Notes: generated by a model from the letters alone, not told the origin. A stretch of 39,446 bases of DNA from JAJRXG01 sp047634015 (GCA_047634015.1 JBLIDB010000011.1:1-39446), one strand, 5' to 3'. Shown: positions 7,539 to 15,312, numbered from the stretch's first letter. Numbers and translations: made by a program.

Positions 7539-8870
7539 ATGAGAATTCATCTAATCGCTATCGGAGGTAAAGTAATGCATAATCTGGCTCTTGAGCTCCT
7601 TGCCTTGGGGCATAAAGTTACTGGTTCTGATGACGAAATATATGATCCTGCCTACTCACGATTAAAAGAGGCTGGATTACTTCCTAAGCGCATGGGCTGG
7701 AATGCACAAAGCATTTCATCAGATATAGACAAAATAATTCTGGGTATGCACGCTCAAGCTGACAATCCTGAATTATTAAAAGCTCAAGAATTAGGTGTCA
7801 AAATCGTATCATTTCCGGAATATATAGGTGAGGCTATTGCAGACAAAAATAAAATAGTCGTTTGCGGGAGTCACGGTAAGAGTACGATTACAGCGATGAT
7901 AATGCACGTTTTGAAACATGAAAGTATAATAAGTGATTATGCTTTAGGTGGGATGTTAGATGGATTTGATCGAATGGTCTCTATAACAGATGCTCCAGTA
8001 GCAGTTATAGAAGGTGACGAATATTTGAGTTCGAGAATAGATTTGGCATCCAAAATGATGCATTATCATGGTGACACCATAATTATTACGGGGATAGAAT
8101 GGGATCATATGAACGTTTTTCCTACACTCGAAATTTATATTGAGCAATTCAAGATGCTGGTAAAGCAAGCAAAAGAAGAAGGAGCTAAAGTCATTTGGTT
8201 TCAATCTGATCCGATATTGAAAGAAATATTGGATCAAGAAGTAGGGCTTGAATCTTATCCATATAAATCTCTTAAAATCAATGATTTACAATTAGTTGAG
8301 TGGCAAGGTGAGAAATATAAATTCAAAATATTTGGTGATCATAATTTGGCCAATATGAACGCGGCTCGAATCGCTTGCGAATCAATAGGAGTTAAGCCTC
8401 ATAATTTCTTTAAGTCAATGGAGTCGTTTCAAGGAGTTGGCAAAAGACTACAGCGAATTTCTGACAATCCCATAGTGTATTTAGATTACGCTCATGCACC
8501 ATCTAAAGTTAGAGCGACTATGTCTGCCGTCAAAGAGCATCATAAGGGCAGCAGAATTTTAGCTTTATATGAGTTACATACATATAGTAGTTTGTCAGCA
8601 GCGTTTCTACCTAATTACAAGGATACTTTATCTAAAGCAGACTCCGCAGCGATCTATTTCGATAAACATGCGTTAGAGATGAAGCGATTACCTAATCTTG
8701 ATCCAGTAGATGTCAAAAATGCTTTCGGTCAAGGAACAGAAATTTTTTCTGATAAAAATTTACTGACGGAATTTCTACAGATGGAGTATTCAGAATTTGA
8801 TGTTATTCTTTTAATGAGTTCTGGAACATTTGGAGGCTTAGATTTGAATAAACTATTTCAAGAAACTTAG
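7539..8870 (+). CDS. mpl: UDP-N-acetylmuramate:L-alanyl-gamma-D-glutamyl-meso-diaminopimelate ligase (Mpl)
   Basis: A 443-residue Mur-ligase-family enzyme of the murein recycling pathway. It joins the tripeptide L-Ala-gamma-D-Glu-meso-Dap, recovered from old peptidoglycan, to UDP-MurNAc in an ATP-dependent reaction in the cytosol. The N-terminus MRIHLIAIGGKVMHNLALEL is the Rossmann-type nucleotide-binding domain typical of Mpl. The ATP P-loop is GSHGKST at 110-116, in place of the usual GTHGKT/GTNGKT of MurC-F. Further blocks are the central-domain ITGIEWDHMN and the C-terminal-domain DYAHAPSKVRATM. Length agrees with the family. It stands alone on the plus strand; mnmD and its small lipoprotein are divergent. 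The Ser in the P-loop is a conservative change. Confidence 0.95.
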   Translation: MRIHLIAIGGKVMHNLALELLALGHKVTGSDDEIYDPAYSRLKEAGLLPKRMGWNAQSISSDIDKIILGMHAQADNPELLKAQELGVKIVSFPEYIGEAIADKNKIVVCGSHGKSTITAMIMHVLKHESIISDYALGGMLDGFDRMVSITDAPVAVIEGDEYLSSRIDLASKMMHYHGDTIIITGIEWDHMNVFPTLEIYIEQFKMLVKQAKEEGAKVIWFQSDPILKEILDQEVGLESYPYKSLKINDLQLVEWQGEKYKFKIFGDHNLANMNAARIACESIGVKPHNFFKSMESFQGVGKRLQRISDNPIVYLDYAHAPSKVRATMSAVKEHHKGSRILALYELHTYSSLSAAFLPNYKDTLSKADSAAIYFDKHALEMKRLPNLDPVDVKNAFGQGTEIFSDKNLLTEFLQMEYSEFDVILLMSSGTFGGLDLNKLFQET

Positions 8871-8880
8871 CTATTTGTAG

Positions 8881-9000
8881 CCTTTTATCAAGTTGTAGAG
8901 GTCTAATTAAACTTCTTTTAAGCAATTCTTTTGAGATAAAAGGATATTAAATTCTCAAGGGGAGGAGGAAATGAAAGTATCGTACTCGTCAGACAGTTAA
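8881..9000 (+). other. Intergenic segment with two overlapping inverted repeats and a 9-codon ORF behind a strong SD
   Basis: Between mpl and pdhB, CCTTTTATC (8881-8889) can pair with GATAAAAGG (8935-8943). The overlapping TTTTGAGA (8929-8936) can pair with TCTCAAGG (8953-8960) using two G-T pairs, so the two stems exclude each other. Immediately after is the purine run GGGGAGGAGGAA, then ATG at 8971 and a 9-codon ORF (MKVSYSSDS) ending at 9000. Such a strong Shine-Dalgarno is unusual in this genome. It could be an mpl 3' UTR, a leader or a small RNA, or chance. It lies upstream of the predicted pdhB -7 element, so it need not be in the pdhB mRNA. Confidence 0.25.
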
Positions 9001-9031
9001 GTCGAATGTATATTCCTTAAATTATAATTTA

Positions 9032-9039
9032 TATTTTTG
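9032..9039 (+). promoter_or_regulatory. Candidate -7 element for pdhB
   Basis: TATTTTTG fits TAnnTTTG, 22 bases before the pdhB ATG. It would give a short A-rich leader, as is usual in Bacteroidota. It sits in the same ATATTTTTGTTG string as the element before the DUF3078 gene. No clear TTG -33 element is seen. Confidence 0.45.
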
Positions 9040-9061
9040 TTGCTGAAATCTAAAAAAATAT

Positions 9062-10042
9062 ATGGCAAGAACACTTAATCTAAGAGATGCACTGAATGAG
9101 GCGATGATAGAGGAGATGAGAAGAGATCCTGATGTCTTTTTGATCGGAGAAGAAGTAGCTCAGTATAATGGAGCTTATAAGGTAAGTAAGGGCATGCTCG
9201 ATGAGTTCGGGCCAGAAAGGGTGATCGATACGCCTATTGCAGAGTTAGGATTTGCAGGAATAGGAGTGGGGGCTGCAATGAACGGTCTTCGGCCCATTGT
9301 AGAATTTATGACTTGGAACTTTGCGATCTTGGCTTTTGATCAGATTGTTAATAATGCAGCAAAAACGTTGTCTCAGTCTGCGGGTCAATTTAATTGTCCT
9401 ATAGTTTTTAGAGGACCTTCTGGCTCAGCGGGCCAATTGGCGCAGCAGCATAGTCAGACTTTTGAAAGTTGGATGGCTAATTGTCCTGGACTGAAGGTTG
9501 TTTCGATTATAGATCCTGGGGATAGTAAGGGGCTTTTAAAATCGGCTATTAGGGATAACGATCCCGTTTGTTTTATGGAGTCTGAGCAGATGTATGGTTT
9601 CAAAGGAGAAGTTCCTGATGGAGAATATCTGGTTCCTATTGGTAAAGCAGCGGTAAGAATGGAAGGAACAGACGTAACAATTGTATCCTACAATAAAATG
9701 ATGGAGGTTGCAAAAGCAGCGGCTCAAGAATTAGCCAAAGAGGGTATTAGCGCTGAAGTTATTGATCTAAGAACAATACGTCCATTGGATCATAAGACGA
9801 TCGTAGAATCTGTCAAAAAAACAAATCGACTGGTTGTAGTAGATGAGGCGTGGCCTCTTTGTGGTGTTTCAGCGGAAGTAGCATACGAAATTCAGAAATA
9901 CGCTTTTGATTATTTAGATGCACCTGTAACTCGTGTTAACAGTGCGGATACTAGTTTGCCCTATGCCGCTCCTTTCGTTGAAGAGTATCTACCGAATCCA
10001 GCAAAGGTTATTAAAGCAGTAAAAGAAGTAATGTATCGTTAA
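9062..10042 (+). CDS. pdhB: Pyruvate dehydrogenase E1 component, beta subunit
   Basis: A 326-residue transketolase-like protein of the heterotetrameric (alpha2beta2) E1 type. It binds thiamine diphosphate together with the alpha subunit and decarboxylates pyruvate, passing the acetyl group to lipoyl-E2. Visible motifs are LIGEEVAQYNGAYKVSKG, DTPIAELGFAGIGVGAA (Glu61 is the ThDP N1'-binding glutamate), RGPSGSAG, and the C-terminal transketolase domain with VIDLRTIRPLD and VVVDEAWP. RGPSGSAG and the 326-residue length favour pyruvate over branched-chain E1, but the two are close. The alpha subunit and E2 are not in the window, so the complex is encoded at split loci. The orphan ABC ATPase follows 25 bases later. 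Confidence 0.93.
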   Translation: MARTLNLRDALNEAMIEEMRRDPDVFLIGEEVAQYNGAYKVSKGMLDEFGPERVIDTPIAELGFAGIGVGAAMNGLRPIVEFMTWNFAILAFDQIVNNAAKTLSQSAGQFNCPIVFRGPSGSAGQLAQQHSQTFESWMANCPGLKVVSIIDPGDSKGLLKSAIRDNDPVCFMESEQMYGFKGEVPDGEYLVPIGKAAVRMEGTDVTIVSYNKMMEVAKAAAQELAKEGISAEVIDLRTIRPLDHKTIVESVKKTNRLVVVDEAWPLCGVSAEVAYEIQKYAFDYLDAPVTRVNSADTSLPYAAPFVEEYLPNPAKVIKAVKEVMYR

Positions 10043-10067
10043 AGGACTTTGTTTCTAATCGCGCTCA

Positions 10068-10685
10068 ATGAATATCACATTAGATAATATATCCAAACGG
10101 TATACCAGTAATTGGATACTTCGAAATGTGAATTACGAATTCTCTGAAGACCACGTCTACGCTATAAAAGGCGATAATGGTTCTGGTAAATCCACTCTTC
10201 TTAAGATGATTTCTGGCTTACTATCGCCATCTGTAGGAAGTATTAACTACCAAGATGTAGATAAGAAAATATCGAATGAAGAGGTTTATAGGCATGTTAG
10301 CTACTGGGGGCCTTATGTTTCCTTATTGAAGAATCTGTCTGTAGTGGAAATGATCTCTTATTATATAAAGAATAAACCACTGCGAAATACCCAGAGTGTG
10401 TTAGAGATATTCCATAATATGAATGTCAATGTTTCTCCTAAGTCTATAGCTAAAAGTCTATCGTCAGGTCAAATACAACGTGTAGGACTGTATCTGACTA
10501 TCTTATCGGATTCTTCAATTTTACTTTTGGATGAACCTGGTTCTTATTTAGATCAAGAAGGGAAGAATTGGTATCAAGAATTGCTAAAAAGGGAGCAGTC
10601 AAATCGCATAGTAATTATAGCTTCTAACGAAGAAGGGGATATGAGACTTGCAGATAAGTCGTTAACGATAAGCGATTTTCACTAA
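10068..10685 (+). CDS. Orphan ABC-type ATPase, CcmA-like
   Basis: A 205-residue single ABC nucleotide-binding domain. Walker A GDNGSGKST is at 35-43, a modified signature LSSGQ at 131-135 (Ser for the first Gly) and Walker B ILLLDEP at 151-157, followed by the D-loop YLD. The H-loop histidine is not evident: VIIASNEEGD stands where a THE-type segment would be. There are no transmembrane segments and no permease gene nearby. The size, the N-terminus NISKRYTSNWILRNV and the S-N in place of T-H match a Bacteroidota family of short ATPases often labelled CcmA-like (heme exporter for cytochrome c maturation). CcmB/CcmC are not in the window, so this is an inference. It follows pdhB by 25 bases and converges on the MerR gene with 10 bases between. 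Confidence 0.88.
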   Translation: MNITLDNISKRYTSNWILRNVNYEFSEDHVYAIKGDNGSGKSTLLKMISGLLSPSVGSINYQDVDKKISNEEVYRHVSYWGPYVSLLKNLSVVEMISYYIKNKPLRNTQSVLEIFHNMNVNVSPKSIAKSLSSGQIQRVGLYLTILSDSSILLLDEPGSYLDQEGKNWYQELLKREQSNRIVIIASNEEGDMRLADKSLTISDFH

Positions 10686-10695
10686 TAGAAGGGAT

Positions 10696-11025
10696 TTAGG
10701 GGAGGCTTGCTCTAATTTTCTTCAACTTTTCAAGAACACCTTCTATGGTATTCTTAGATTCCAGCTTAGTACTTTTTTTTGCTGCCGTTAATTCTTTTTT
10801 TGCGCCATCAATAGTAAATCCTCGGTTCTTTAAGAGATCCTGAATTTTGATAATAGCAGCTATATCTTCCTTCGTATATCTCCGAATTCCATTACGCCCT
10901 TTTTGTGGTCTTATTTGCCGAAATTCTCCTTCCCAAAATCTCAATTGAGAGTTATTGACATCCAGCATCTTGCTGACTTCAGATATCGTATAGTATCTCT
11001 TAGTTAGTGAAGAAAGATCTATCAT
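10696..11025 (-). CDS. MerR-family transcriptional regulator
   Basis: A 109-residue protein with a MerR-type winged helix-turn-helix at residues ~10-75. The HTH is YTISEVSKMLDVNNSQLRFW and the wing is GRNGIRRYTKEDI. The remainder (TIDGAKKELT and the Lys-rich helix ending VLEKLKKIRASLP) is a short dimerisation coiled coil. There is no C-terminal ligand-binding domain and no metal-binding cysteines, so it is of the small type common in Bacteroidota, with unknown signal and targets. It starts 3 bases after the stop of the deoxynucleoside kinase, making a two-gene minus-strand operon. Control of nucleotide salvage is possible but not shown. Confidence 0.92.
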   Translation of the reverse strand: MIDLSSLTKRYYTISEVSKMLDVNNSQLRFWEGEFRQIRPQKGRNGIRRYTKEDIAAIIKIQDLLKNRGFTIDGAKKELTAAKKSTKLESKNTIEGVLEKLKKIRASLP

Positions 11026-11028
11026 ATA

Positions 11029-11700
11029 CTAATGACTATTAGGTTCAAATAGACCATGTATCTGTGAATCGATGCGTTCCAGGACTTTGGAGAAATCTTC
11101 TGGATTATTCTTAAGGTCCAGATCATCAATATTAATAATCAACTTATTTCCTTCTGTATAATTTTTTATCCAATTTTCATACCTTTCATTAAGATTACGC
11201 AGATAATCCAGACTCATACTTCCCTCATAATCCCTTCCTCTTTCTTGAATATGTGAAACCAAAGTAGGGATACCCGCTTGCAGATATATTAGAAGATCGG
11301 GAGGTTCTATTTGACTTACCATCGACTTAAATAAAGAGAAATAATTATTAAAGTCTCGCTGCTCCATAAGTCCCATCTCAAATAGATTGGGGGCAAAAAT
11401 ATAGGCGTCTTCATAAATGGTCCGATCTTGAATAACGACTCTATCACCATTCTGTATTTCAAGTAATTGAGAATATCGACTATTTAAGAAATAGACCTGA
11501 AGATTAAAGGACCATCTCTTCATATCATGATAGAAATCATCGAGATAGGGATTATTATCTGCCTCTTCATATCTGACGTCCCAACCATAGTGCTGTGCAA
11601 GCTTTCCGCACAAAGTTGTCTTCCCTGCGCCGATATTACCGCATACGGCTATATGTTTTAACTGCCTCAAGTTGTTAGTTTTGCATTGATAATCCGGCAA
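11029..11700 (-). CDS. Deoxynucleoside kinase (dNK/dGK family)
   Basis: A 223-residue (or 213-residue) P-loop kinase phosphorylating deoxynucleosides in the salvage pathway. Markers are the P-loop GNIGAGKTT, the substrate-site EEADNNPYLDDFY, DRTIYEDAYIF (the DRS-type motif) and the LID-type arginines in ERGRDYEGSMSLDYL. The base preference cannot be read off. The frame has a TAA four codons before the TTG at 11700, and no in-frame ATG or GTG before the P-loop. The start is therefore TTG at 11700 or TTG at 11670; the latter gives an N-terminus nearer the family norm (LRQLKHIAVCGNIG). The MerR gene follows after 3 bases. gatC is divergent, with its ATG at 11788, leaving under 120 bases for both promoters. 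Confidence 0.9.
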   Translation of the reverse strand: MPDYQCKTNNLRQLKHIAVCGNIGAGKTTLCGKLAQHYGWDVRYEEADNNPYLDDFYHDMKRWSFNLQVYFLNSRYSQLLEIQNGDRVVIQDRTIYEDAYIFAPNLFEMGLMEQRDFNNYFSLFKSMVSQIEPPDLLIYLQAGIPTLVSHIQERGRDYEGSMSLDYLRNLNERYENWIKNYTEGNKLIINIDDLDLKNNPEDFSKVLERIDSQIHGLFEPNSH

Positions 11701-11787
11701 GTTGATGATTTAGTTGCAAATTGGTGGTATAATTCTGCTGATTTCGATGGATTGGCCGATAACTTATTAACGTATGTCTATTCAAAT

Positions 11788-12087
11788 ATGACGAAAATAG
11801 ATGGAAAGGTAATTTCGAAGCTTGAAAAGCTATCAAGATTAAAATTGAATAATGAAGAGCGAGAACAAATCGTATCTGATTTAGATTCAATAGTAGAGAT
11901 GTTTGATACACTTCAAGAAGTGGACACGGAAGGCATAGAGCCATTAAGGCATATGAGCGAAGTGGTCAATGTGCTAAGGAATGATAAAGTGGCAAATGAA
12001 TTATCTAATGAAGAAGGACTGTATAATGCACCCAAGACTCATGAAGGATTTATTGCGGTACCAAAATTTCTGAAGCCAACAAAGTAA
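11788..12087 (+). CDS. gatC: Asp-tRNA(Asn)/Glu-tRNA(Gln) amidotransferase subunit GatC
   Basis: A 99-residue protein. The start is the ATG at 11788 (MTKIDGKVISKLEKLSRLKL); the frame is open further 5' but upstream residues do not resemble the family. GatC is the small subunit that wraps around GatA and stabilises the GatAB complex, which amidates misacylated Glu-tRNA(Gln) and/or Asp-tRNA(Asn). Typical features are the N-terminal LxxLSRLKL helix, EREQIVSDLDSIVEMFDTL, and the extended C-terminal PLRHMSEVVNVLRNDKV with APKTHEGFIAVPKFL. gatA and gatB are not in the window. It is the first gene of a plus-strand group, with the ABC ATPase 28 bases downstream. Confidence 0.93.
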   Translation: MTKIDGKVISKLEKLSRLKLNNEEREQIVSDLDSIVEMFDTLQEVDTEGIEPLRHMSEVVNVLRNDKVANELSNEEGLYNAPKTHEGFIAVPKFLKPTK

Positions 12088-12115
12088 ATTTATCAAGAAA
12101 AAATAGAAATATTAC

Positions 12116-12856
12116 ATGGGATCAATGATCAGTACAGACGCACTTGCCAAAATATATATTATGGGCACCATGGAGGTGAAAGCGCTCAAATCCGTAACGC
12201 TCGACATTAAAAAAAATGAATATGTAGCACTAATGGGCCCATCAGGATCAGGGAAGTCTACGTTGATGAATTTGTTAGGCTGCTTAGATAGCCCCACTTT
12301 GGGAACCTACATACTAAATGGTTCAAACGTGAGCGATATGGACGATGATGAATTAGCAGAGATAAGAAATAAACAAATAGGCTTTGTCTTTCAAACTTTT
12401 AATCTACTACCTCGTCTCTCTGCTTTGGAAAATGTGGCGTTGCCCCTAATTTATGGAGGATATAACAAATCACAACGTGAGGATATGGCAGAAGAAGCAC
12501 TTGAAAAGGTAGGACTGGGAGATCGTATGGATCATAAGCCTAACGAATTATCTGGAGGTCAAAGGCAAAGAGTAGCTATAGCAAGAGCACTTGTAAATAG
12601 TCCCGCCATTATATTGGCGGATGAGCCTACTGGTAATTTGGATACCAAGACTTCGATAGAGATCATGGCAATACTAGAAAAATTGCATGACCTTGGGAAT
12701 ACGATTATACTTGTTACACATGAGCCAGATATTGCAGAACATGCAGGAAGAATTATTAGATTGCGGGATGGACTTGTCGAAAGTGATGAGATAAATCAGA
12801 ATATTATTAGAGCATCAGATCCTGCACATCATTATAATTTGAAAGGGATACAATAG
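12116..12856 (+). CDS. ABC transporter ATP-binding protein, MacB/LolD type
   Basis: A 246-residue nucleotide-binding domain of the MacB/LolCDE/FtsE superfamily. Walker A GPSGSGKST is at 41-49, the Q-loop in VFQTFNLLP, signature LSGGQ at 145-149, Walker B IILADEP at 165-171 and the H-loop VTHEPD. MLNLLGCLD-like and PTGNLDTKTS blocks are typical of the mechanotransmission family, which moves lipoproteins, peptides or toxins without crossing the inner membrane itself. A second ATG at 12125 is an equally good start. No permease (FtsX/MacB_PCD) gene is adjacent, so its partner is encoded elsewhere; in Bacteroidota these ATPases are often separated from their permeases. It lies between gatC (28 bases) and the adenosyltransferase (5 bases). 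Confidence 0.93.
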   Translation: MGSMISTDALAKIYIMGTMEVKALKSVTLDIKKNEYVALMGPSGSGKSTLMNLLGCLDSPTLGTYILNGSNVSDMDDDELAEIRNKQIGFVFQTFNLLPRLSALENVALPLIYGGYNKSQREDMAEEALEKVGLGDRMDHKPNELSGGQRQRVAIARALVNSPAIILADEPTGNLDTKTSIEIMAILEKLHDLGNTIILVTHEPDIAEHAGRIIRLRDGLVESDEINQNIIRASDPAHHYNLKGIQ

Positions 12857-12861
12857 TCAGA

Positions 12862-13413
12862 ATGAAGATTTATACGAAAGGAGGAGACAAAGGAGAGACA
12901 TCTTTAGCAAGCGGAAGGCGTATCCAGAAGTTTAATAGTCTTATTGAAGCTTATGGCACTGTAGATGAGCTCAATGCTTTTATCGGAGACTTAATGTCGA
13001 AGTGCCATATCTTATTGATAAACGATGAGTTGGCTAGGATTCAATATCTTCTCTTTAATATAGGATCTATTCTTGCAAGGGACGGTGTAGAAAGCGATTC
13101 ATATCCGGCGTTAGAAGTGGCTAATATTGCTGAACTTGAACAATGGATAGATCAATATACAGAGGTTCTTGAGCCTATGACTGCATTTATTCTTCCTTCG
13201 GGTTCGCAGACTATAGCGAAAGCACATATCTGCCGTACTGTTTGTCGAAGAGCCGAGCGTCGAGTATTGTCGATAGAAGGAGAGATTAATAATCATGATT
13301 TACTTATAATCTATCTAAATCGCTTATCTGATTACTTCTTTACACTTGCGCGTTACTTCGCCACCATTGAAGGAGTAGAGGAGTACTTGTGGAATGCTGA
13401 AAAAGAGGATTAG
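12862..13413 (+). CDS. Cob(I)alamin adenosyltransferase, PduO type
   Basis: A 183-residue PduO-type ATP:co(I)rrinoid adenosyltransferase. It transfers the 5'-deoxyadenosyl group of ATP to cob(I)alamin or cob(I)yrinic acid diamide to make the AdoCbl cofactor. Visible motifs are the ATP-binding N-terminus YTKGGDKGETSL, AYGTVDELNAFIG, and the C-terminal helices with CRRAERR and IYLNRLSDYFFTLAR. The family is a homotrimer of five-helix bundles. The usual TKTGDxGxT reads TKGGDKGET here, a mild variant. AdoCbl would serve methylmalonyl-CoA mutase or class II ribonucleotide reductase; neither is in the window. It follows the ABC ATPase by 5 bases and converges on coaE with 5 bases between stops. Confidence 0.94.
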   Translation: MKIYTKGGDKGETSLASGRRIQKFNSLIEAYGTVDELNAFIGDLMSKCHILLINDELARIQYLLFNIGSILARDGVESDSYPALEVANIAELEQWIDQYTEVLEPMTAFILPSGSQTIAKAHICRTVCRRAERRVLSIEGEINNHDLLIIYLNRLSDYFFTLARYFATIEGVEEYLWNAEKED

Positions 13414-13418
13414 TCTTC

Positions 13419-14021
13419 TTACAGTTCTAATATGCTCAGATGAATCGCCACAACTTGTTTTACGAGGCCCTGGTTTCCATCATTTTCAATAATAAAATCT
13501 GCTAACTTTCGCTTATCCGATGAAAGGAGTTGCTTTGCCATTCTTTCTCTGACTTGTTCAGCGGGTATGCCATCACGTTTCATAACTCGATCGATTCTTA
13601 TTTCTTCAGAAGCATCTACAAGAATATTTTTGTCGAAAGACTTATAAGATCCTGTTTCAAACATTAGTGCACTTTCTTGAAGGACATACTGGGAGGTTAT
13701 GTTTTCTTCGCACCATTTAATAAAGTCATTTCTAACAGCAGGATGAACAATCGAATTGATTTTTGCGATGTTCGAGTTGTCTTTGAATATAAGCCTGCTC
13801 AAATAACTCCTGTTCAACGATCCATCAGACAGGTAACTTTCTTCACCGAAGACTTCTTTAAGCTCAGTTCTTAGTTGATCATTTGTATTCATAATAGCTT
13901 TTGCTCTGGCATCGCTATAATAGACAGGAATACCTAATGCTTCAAATATCGCGGCGCAGGTAGTCTTACCCGAACCTATTCCTCCGGTGAGTCCAATGCG
14001 AAGTAATTCATGATCGCTCAT
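13419..14021 (-). CDS. coaE: Dephospho-CoA kinase
   Basis: A 200-residue P-loop kinase for the last step of coenzyme A synthesis (phosphorylation of the ribose 3'-OH of dephospho-CoA). The P-loop GGIGSGKTT is at 13-21. Asp37 in YYSDARAK and the HPAVRNDF block are typical, as are ESALMFETG (substrate site) and the LID-type VMKRDGIPAEQVRERMAKQ. Length is normal. Its ATG overlaps the TGA of yigZ by four bases (ATGA), so the two genes are translationally coupled. It converges on the adenosyltransferase gene with no terminator visible in the 5-base gap. Confidence 0.96.
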   Translation of the reverse strand: MSDHELLRIGLTGGIGSGKTTCAAIFEALGIPVYYSDARAKAIMNTNDQLRTELKEVFGEESYLSDGSLNRSYLSRLIFKDNSNIAKINSIVHPAVRNDFIKWCEENITSQYVLQESALMFETGSYKSFDKNILVDASEEIRIDRVMKRDGIPAEQVRERMAKQLLSSDKRKLADFIIENDGNQGLVKQVVAIHLSILEL

Positions 14022-14668
14022 AAGTCAATAATTTCTATTTTGATATCGGATGATTCAAAATCATCAGTAATATCGTCAATACCATAGCCGTAGTATTGGG
14101 CATATATCTGTTTCACAGTTTTTGTTGCCTTTGATCTGCGTTGTTCCAATATTAGAGAAGGTTGCAGTCCGTATTCATTTTTAATGTCGGTTATTCCCAA
14201 TCGCTTTATAATATCATATAGACGTCCCATATCTTTGGGTTTGTAAGTAATCTCTAGGGTTTGGGTTATAAATTTGGTTACAATATCTGCACTGAGCATA
14301 GCATCTTGAGTTGCAGACTTATAGGCATTTATAAGCCCAGGCACACCAAGTTTTGTTCCTCCGAAATATCTTACCACGGCAATTACAATGTCGGTTAATT
14401 CCTTACTCAATATCTCATTATAGATCGGGCGTCCTGCAGTACCTGAAGGTTCCCCATCATCATTTATACGATATAGATTTTGATCCAGACCTATTTGATA
14501 GGCATAACAGACGTGCCTTGCCTTAGGATGCATTAGGCATAGCTCCCCTAAGCGGAGTTCTACAGCCTCTATATGCGATACAGGATAGGCATAAGCGAAG
14601 AACTTACTGCCCCTATCTTTGAATATACCTTCAGATGGGCTTTTAATCGTTTGATAGTAATCCAACAT
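14018..14668 (-). CDS. yigZ: YigZ family protein (IMPACT/UPF0029)
   Basis: A 216-residue protein. The N-terminal UPF0029/Impact domain (~1-120) carries the signature DDGEPSGTAGRPIYNEI at ~70-86, then AVVRYFGGTKLGVPGLI at ~97-113. The C-terminal DUF1949 ferredoxin-like domain spans ~135-200. The family is related to eukaryotic IMPACT, which acts on Gcn1/translation control, and bacterial members may bind nucleic acid or ribosomal partners; the precise role is unsettled. It overlaps coaE by four bases and is the upstream gene of that pair. A perfect TAnnTTTG element sits only a few bases before the ATG (see 14674), hinting at a very short or absent leader. Confidence 0.94.
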   Translation of the reverse strand: MLDYYQTIKSPSEGIFKDRGSKFFAYAYPVSHIEAVELRLGELCLMHPKARHVCYAYQIGLDQNLYRINDDGEPSGTAGRPIYNEILSKELTDIVIAVVRYFGGTKLGVPGLINAYKSATQDAMLSADIVTKFITQTLEITYKPKDMGRLYDIIKRLGITDIKNEYGLQPSLILEQRRSKATKTVKQIYAQYYGYGIDDITDDFESSDIKIEIIDL

Positions 14669-14673
14669 TACCT

Positions 14674-14681
14674 CAAATGTA
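14674..14681 (-). promoter_or_regulatory. Candidate -7 element directly before yigZ
   Basis: On the minus strand this reads TACATTTG, a perfect TAnnTTTG. Its 3' G is 5 bases before the A of the yigZ ATG, so transcription would begin at or beside the start codon. No TTG is seen at the expected -33 spacing. An eight-base degenerate match alone is weak evidence. Confidence 0.3.
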
Positions 14682-14768
14682 GCTTAAGTGTTAATGAGTG
14701 GTATATTAAGTTTTGTTGTAATGCATAAGCCATTATCTTAGCCCCTTTATTCGATTATAATTCTACTC

Positions 14769-15308
14769 GTGAATACAGAACAGTCTTTCGATCATTATTT
14801 AGATAAGTGTAGAGCTATATTTATTAAGAAGAATTCCGATTATGGTCCTTCATGGCGCGTATTGCGACCTGCATCTCTTACCGACCAAATCCTGATCAAA
14901 ATATCTCGAGTACGCTCTATAGATGAGAAAGGACATCAGAAAGTGGATGATCCCTTGGAAGGTGAGTTTTATGGATTGATCAATTATTCAATAATGGCAT
15001 TAATACAACTGCTCAAAGGGGCTGAACTTGAGGATAATATGTCGCTGGAGGAATTGAAAAAAGAATATGAAGAACAAGTAAGTGCCACGCGTCAACTTAT
15101 GTTGAATAAGAATCATGATTACGGAGAAGTATGGCGGATGATGCGCCCTTCGAGTATTATCGATATCATCCTAATGAAGGTCCATCGTATCAAACGCATA
15201 GAAGAGAACGCTGGAAATACGATTATTTCCGAAGGAATTGATGCTAATTACCAAGATATTATAAACTATTGCGTATTCGCTTTGATTCTATTAGAGAAGA
15301 CTAATTAA
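14769..15308 (+). CDS. DUF1599 domain-containing protein
   Basis: A 179-residue cytosolic protein with two copies of the DUF1599 unit. Copy 1 has FIKKNSDYGPSWRVLRPASL then KISRVRSIDE and INYSIMALIQLL. Copy 2 has MLNKNHDYGEVWRMMRPSS then KVHRIKRIEE and INYCVFALILL. The repeated (K/N)xxDYGxxWRxxRPxS with following Asp and His/Arg residues looks like a conserved binding or active site present twice. DUF1599 has no established biochemical role. The start is GTG at 14769: there is no ATG before the conserved core. It is followed after 4 bases by the BT_3928/DoxX gene, a pairing I recall as common in Bacteroidota. Confidence 0.9.
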   Translation: MNTEQSFDHYLDKCRAIFIKKNSDYGPSWRVLRPASLTDQILIKISRVRSIDEKGHQKVDDPLEGEFYGLINYSIMALIQLLKGAELEDNMSLEELKKEYEEQVSATRQLMLNKNHDYGEVWRMMRPSSIIDIILMKVHRIKRIEENAGNTIISEGIDANYQDIINYCVFALILLEKTN

Positions 15309-15312
15309 GACC

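Noticed and set aside
11686..11787. N-terminal extension of gatC
   Set aside because: The frame is open upstream, but the residues (Trp/Asn/Asp-rich) do not resemble GatC. The ATG at 11788 begins the family N-terminus, and the extension would overlap the kinase start.
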